A program made the position numbers and the translations under genes. The notes beneath the pieces are model-generated. The model worked only from the letters and a program-made list of their open reading frames with translations. It was not told the origin of the DNA and searched no databases. Below are positions 9,357 to 12,419 of a DNA stretch of 12,419 nt, piece by piece (the stretch's first letter is position 1; every line of letters starts with the position of its first letter). Where the stretch lies: NCBI GenBank assembly GCA_039916225.1, contig JBDSLU010000205.1, positions 1 through 12,419 on the forward strand. The letters run 5' to 3'. This stretch comes from JBDSLU01 sp039916225. GTDB lineage: Bacteria; Acidobacteriota; Vicinamibacteria; Vicinamibacterales; Vicinamibacteraceae.

Positions 9357-9364
9357 GGCCGCTC

Positions 9365-9371
9365 GGAGGAG
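9365..9371 (+). promoter_or_regulatory. Perfect Shine-Dalgarno (GGAGGAG) far upstream of bamA
   Basis: GGAGGAG is the strongest ribosome-binding sequence in the window but ends 48 nt before the bamA ATG at 9420, and nothing similar lies nearer. Close behind it are two short frames: GTG 9374 (12 codons, stop at 9410-9412) and GTG 9382 (14 codons, stop at 9424-9426, overlapping the bamA start). It may serve a leader peptide coupled to bamA, or serve bamA directly across the hairpin at 9373-9407. Confidence 0.6.
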
Positions 9372-9372
9372 T

Positions 9373-9407
9373 CGTGCGCCTGTGCCACCTTGTGGCGCAG
9401 CGGCACG
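9373..9407 (+). other. Strong hairpin between the Shine-Dalgarno and bamA start
   Basis: An inner stem pairs 9380-9388 with 9392-9400 (9 bp, one G-U) around a CTT loop. After a 2x2 internal loop, CGTGC (9373-9377) pairs with GCACG (9403-9407). In all this is 14 bp over 35 nt, beginning one base after GGAGGAG and ending 12 nt before the ATG. No T-run follows, so it is not a terminator. Folded, it would bring the Shine-Dalgarno close to the start codon. Confidence 0.55.
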
Positions 9408-9419
9408 CATAACTGACGC

Positions 9420-12266
9420 ATGCTGAGTTCTCGCATTCTCCTGGCCGCCCTGATTTCGGCGTGGCTGGCTACTCCGGCGGGCGCCCAGACGCCTGCCGGC
9501 AACGAGCCGCCGCCGGCGGCTCCGTCCAACATCCCCGGCCCGACGCCGCCGGCCCGGACCAATCCGGCCAACCCGGCCCCGACGCCGGCGCCGACCCAGG
9601 ACCGCTCGGTCGTCCCGACCGCCCCGGCCCCCGAACCGGCCCAGCAGCCGGCGACGCCGCCCGTCGCCGCACCCGCGACGCCTCCGGCGCCCGGCCAGGC
9701 TCCGGCGGCGGCGCCGCTGCCGACGCCCGCCGAAGCTGCGGCCGGCCAGCCGATTCTGTGCGGCCAGCCGGTGCCGACCCCGGCCCGCATGCCGCCGGCG
9801 GGATCGCCGCCGGTGATCCTCAACATCGCCCCCTGCTTCGAGAAGCAGGGCGGCATCTCGGCGGTCGAAGCGGCGACCTACCTCTATTACATCCAGACCC
9901 GCCCCAGCCTGCCGTCGCAGAACCAGTGGGTGCCCTACGACGCGGCCGCCGAGGAGCGCCTGCGCAGTGACTTCCGCTCGCTGTGGGCGACCAACTTTCT
10001 CGACGACCTGTCGATCGAAGTGATCGACTACCAGTTCCCCAACGGCGTCATCGGCAAGTTGATCAAGTACGACATCGAGGAGCGGCAGCGGATCAAGATC
10101 GTCGACTACGAGGGCAGCAAGCAGCTCGAGGCGACGAAGATCGACGAGAAGCTGAAGGAAGAGAGCGTCACCATCCGTCTCGACTCGTTCGTCGACGACG
10201 CCCTCATCCGCCGGGTCACGACCATCGTCCGCGGCATGCTGTCGGAGAAGGGCTTCCTCGACAGCACGGTGACGCACGCCATCACGCCGGTCTCGGGCGG
10301 CACCAAGACCGTGAACCTGACGTTCACGATCAAGGAAGGCCCCAAGTACAAGATCCGCAAGATCGACTTCGTCGGTAACAAGGACGTCAGCGATCGCAAG
10401 CTGCGCGGCAAGATGAAGGACACCAAGGCGATGTCCATGCTGTCCTTCGTCACCCAGCGGGGCACCTACAAGGAAGTCAAGTACGCCGAGGACGCCGAGA
10501 AGGTGGTCGGCTACTACCGCGACAACGGCTACCTGCGTGTCCGCGTCGACAACCCCGAAGTGAAGACGCTGCAGGACACCAAGGACGGCAAGACCCGCTT
10601 CGTCGAGCTGCGCATCCCGGTCACCGAAGGCCCGCGCTACAAGGTCGGCGAGATCAAGGTTGCCGACAACAAGGTGGTGAAGTCGGAGCCGCTGGTCGGC
10701 ATCTTCAACCTCAAGCAGGGCAAGTACTACTCCGAGAAGCGCGTCAAGAAGGGGATGGAGAAGGCCCGCGAGATCTACGGATCGATCGGCTACTTCGAGT
10801 TCACCGCCTTCCCCGACTTCGCGTTCCGTGACCTGCCGGCCGACGCCCAGCCGCGCAACATGGAAGAGGCGCAGCGGGCGACCGTCGCCACCACCGCCGC
10901 CGCCGAGGGCGCCAAGCCCGGGCCGGCCATCGTCGACGTGACGATGCACATGCAGGAAGGCGAGCAGTACTTCGTCAACCGCATCACCTTCCTCGGCAAC
11001 ACGACGACGCACGACCGCGTGATCCGGCGCGAGATGCAGCTGGTCGAGAGCGGTGTCTTCAACACCGAGGCGCTGAAGCAGAGCGTCAAGCACCTCAATC
11101 AGCTCGGCTACTTCAAGTCGCTCGAAGGCAACGAGAACGTCCAGGTCGACAAGACGGCGGGCGAGAAGAACAAGGTCGACATCGCGCTGAAGCTCGAGGA
11201 GCAGAATCGCAACCAGCTGACGTTCGGCGCCGGCGTGTCCCAGTTCGAGGGCGCCTTCGCCCAGTTCGCCTTCCAGACGTCGAACTTCCTCGGCAAGGGC
11301 GAGACCCTGTCGTTGTCGGTGCTGACCGGCAAGCGCTACAAGGACTACCAGCTCTCCTTCAGCGAGCCGTACCTGTTCGACCGCCCGATCACCGGCGGCA
11401 TCAACATCTTCAACCGCACCATCAACTACATCGGGGCGTTCACGCAGGAATCATCGGGCGGCAACGTGCTGACCGGTTTCCGGGTGGCGAGCTTCTCGCG
11501 CGCCTTCATGTCGTACAGTTACGAGCGCGTCGGGATCAGCAACCTGAGCTCGGTCTACACCGACGACCCGACCCTGGTGGATCGCAACCCCTTCCTGAAG
11601 GACGCGCTACTCCTCGGAACGCCCGGCGGGCGGCGCGTGATCAGCAAGATCTCGCCGAGCTTTGTCCACAACACCGTCGACAACCCGATCTTCCCGACCT
11701 CCGGCCGCCGTTTCACGGCCAGCTTCGACCTGGCCGGGCTCGGCGGCAACACCAGCTTCTACAAGCCGCGCGTCGAGGCCATCCAGTACTGGCAGCAGAC
11801 CCGCAAGCTGTCGGCGGGCTTCCGCGGGCAGTTCGAGTTCGTGGCGCCCTACCGCGGCACGACGTCCCTGCCGATCTTCGAGCGCCTGGTCCAGGGTGGC
11901 GAGTACAGCATCCGCGGCTACGACATCCGCACGATCGGACCGCGCGACCAGATTTCCGGAACCGGCCTTGTGCTCGGCGGCAACAAGAGCCTGCTGTTCA
12001 ACGGCGAGTACGTCTACCAGATCGCCGGCCCGGTCCGGGTGCTGGCGTTCATCGACGCCGGCCAGGTTCGAGACGACGGCGAGAACTTCCATTCCAACAA
12101 GTTCGTCGCCTCAACGGGCGGGGAAGTCCGGTTCTTCATGCCGGTGCTCAACGTGCCCTTCCGCCTGATCTTCGCCCGCAACATCAACCGCGAAGGCATC
12201 TTGGACAACAATTACCAGCCCGAGAAGAAATGGCGGTTCCGCTTCGCCGTGGGATCGACGTTCTAG
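9420..12266 (+). CDS. bamA: Outer membrane protein assembly factor BamA
   Basis: A 948-residue Omp85-family protein, the core of the Bam complex that folds beta-barrels into the outer membrane. A signal peptide (1-22, cleavage after A-G-A before Gln23) fixes the start; an in-frame TGA at 9414-9416 rules out any earlier one. Then comes a ~100-residue Pro/Ala-rich segment (about 23-125) and five POTRA-like units at roughly 135-222, 223-310, 311-407, 408-517 and 518-597; the first is divergent. The 16-strand barrel region spans about 598-948, with the loop-6 motif I-R-G-Y (831-834) and a final Phe948 as expected of a beta-signal. It is longer than the ~810 residues of E. coli BamA because of the N-terminal segment and a ~34-residue insert in POTRA4 (470-503). 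Only two cysteines are visible (114 and 139). Two POTRA units with a barrel would suggest TamA or TolC-type relatives; five favour BamA. Confidence 0.95.
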   Translation: MLSSRILLAALISAWLATPAGAQTPAGNEPPPAAPSNIPGPTPPARTNPANPAPTPAPTQDRSVVPTAPAPEPAQQPATPPVAAPATPPAPGQAPAAAPLPTPAEAAAGQPILCGQPVPTPARMPPAGSPPVILNIAPCFEKQGGISAVEAATYLYYIQTRPSLPSQNQWVPYDAAAEERLRSDFRSLWATNFLDDLSIEVIDYQFPNGVIGKLIKYDIEERQRIKIVDYEGSKQLEATKIDEKLKEESVTIRLDSFVDDALIRRVTTIVRGMLSEKGFLDSTVTHAITPVSGGTKTVNLTFTIKEGPKYKIRKIDFVGNKDVSDRKLRGKMKDTKAMSMLSFVTQRGTYKEVKYAEDAEKVVGYYRDNGYLRVRVDNPEVKTLQDTKDGKTRFVELRIPVTEGPRYKVGEIKVADNKVVKSEPLVGIFNLKQGKYYSEKRVKKGMEKAREIYGSIGYFEFTAFPDFAFRDLPADAQPRNMEEAQRATVATTAAAEGAKPGPAIVDVTMHMQEGEQYFVNRITFLGNTTTHDRVIRREMQLVESGVFNTEALKQSVKHLNQLGYFKSLEGNENVQVDKTAGEKNKVDIALKLEEQNRNQLTFGAGVSQFEGAFAQFAFQTSNFLGKGETLSLSVLTGKRYKDYQLSFSEPYLFDRPITGGINIFNRTINYIGAFTQESSGGNVLTGFRVASFSRAFMSYSYERVGISNLSSVYTDDPTLVDRNPFLKDALLLGTPGGRRVISKISPSFVHNTVDNPIFPTSGRRFTASFDLAGLGGNTSFYKPRVEAIQYWQQTRKLSAGFRGQFEFVAPYRGTTSLPIFERLVQGGEYSIRGYDIRTIGPRDQISGTGLVLGGNKSLLFNGEYVYQIAGPVRVLAFIDAGQVRDDGENFHSNKFVASTGGEVRFFMPVLNVPFRLIFARNINREGILDNNYQPEKKWRFRFAVGSTF

Positions 12267-12283
12267 GATCGGGCGGCATCGGG

Positions 12284-12289
12284 TAAGCT
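12284..12289 (+). promoter_or_regulatory. Possible -10 box (TAAGCT) after bamA
   Basis: TAAGCT lies 17 nt after the bamA stop, with the context GGGTAAGCTG resembling the boxes at 183 and 9297. No convincing -35 is seen. It could give the following secreted-protein gene its own transcript, but the short spacing also allows read-through from bamA, since no terminator with a T-run lies between. Confidence 0.25.
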
Positions 12290-12331
12290 GAAACGTTGAA
12301 ACCTGGCTCCGGGCCCCGTTCCTGGGAGCGC

Positions 12332-12419
12332 ATGAGGAACCTGTCGACCATGAGATCAAGCCTCGTCATCGTGGCCATCGGCATCGCGCTGATGGCTGGC
12401 CCCGTGAACGCCGGCCAGA
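12332..12419 (+). CDS. N-terminus of a secreted protein, probably OmpH/Skp-type periplasmic chaperone (cut by window edge)
   Basis: Only about 29 codons are present. From the ATG at 12332 they give a short basic N-region (M-R-N-L-S-T-M-R-S-S), a hydrophobic core (L-V-I-V-A-I-G-I-A-L-M-A-G) and a likely signal-peptidase site near V-N-A-G. A second in-frame ATG at 12350 is equally good: it gives a tighter signal peptide with Arg2 and has GAGGA (12334-12338) 11 nt upstream, whereas 12332 has GGGAG only 3 nt upstream. The Skp/OmpH call comes purely from position, because skp/ompH follows bamA in many diderm bacteria and helps deliver unfolded outer-membrane proteins to it. The visible sequence shows only that the product is exported. 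Confidence 0.6.
   Translation, partial: MRNLSTMRSSLVIVAIGIALMAGPVNAGQ

Noticed and set aside
9480..9800. Periodic CCGGCGC-type sequence at the start of bamA considered as a tandem repeat array
   Set aside because: The periodicity comes from Pro/Ala/Gly codons of a low-complexity protein segment. There is no fixed repeat unit, and the reading frame is maintained into the POTRA region.
12305..12330. Inverted repeat GCTCC...GGAGC before the last gene, considered as the bamA terminator
   Set aside because: The 5-bp stem needs a bulge to extend, has no T-run, and includes the ribosome-binding region of the next gene.

Overview
This GC-rich window carries a dense run of housekeeping and cell-envelope genes, all on the + strand. 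The genes indicate a diderm (outer-membrane) bacterium: a BamA-type outer-membrane assembly protein, a Lol-type lipoprotein-release ABC transporter, and the start of a secreted protein just after bamA, the usual place for skp/ompH. A full ClpC with an outer membrane, the ribH-nusB pair, the lysS-lolC-lolD order and the resemblance of the first gene to an acidobacterial small-membrane-protein family all point to Acidobacteriota, perhaps the Vicinamibacteria. That assignment is inference from gene content; no marker rRNA is present.

Layout. Positions 1-199 hold no gene I can defend (possibly the last codons of an upstream gene and a weak promoter). Then comes a tightly packed block, 200-3024: a small integral membrane protein, a 57-residue two-helix membrane protein, a VanZ-like protein, an enoyl-CoA hydratase, lumazine synthase (ribH) and NusB. 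Its last four junctions are 1-4 nt stop/start overlaps. After 26 nt comes lysS, then the lipoprotein-releasing permease (lolC/E type) and its ATPase lolD, which overlap by 8 nt. A 280-nt gap (6510-6789) holds a good sigma-70-like promoter, a perfect inverted repeat over the expected transcription start, several hairpins, and then clpC. A second gap (9247-9419) holds an intrinsic terminator and a highly structured leader for bamA. The window ends in the signal peptide of a secreted protein, probably Skp/OmpH.

How they work together. LolC/E-LolD extracts lipoproteins from the inner membrane. BamA inserts beta-barrel proteins into the outer membrane, and the last gene probably encodes a periplasmic chaperone that feeds BamA. 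ClpC is a cytoplasmic unfoldase that retains a ClpP-docking LGF loop. RibH (riboflavin), NusB (rRNA antitermination), LysS (translation) and the crotonase are core metabolism and information genes.

I see no defence island, mobile element, CRISPR array, RNA gene or frameshifted gene. The window looks ordinary in gene content. The parts that repay attention are regulatory: the bamA leader, whose only good Shine-Dalgarno sequence is 48 nt from the start codon with a 14-bp hairpin between them; the palindrome at the clpC transcription start; and two genes whose -10 boxes lie so close to the ATG that the transcripts would be almost leaderless.
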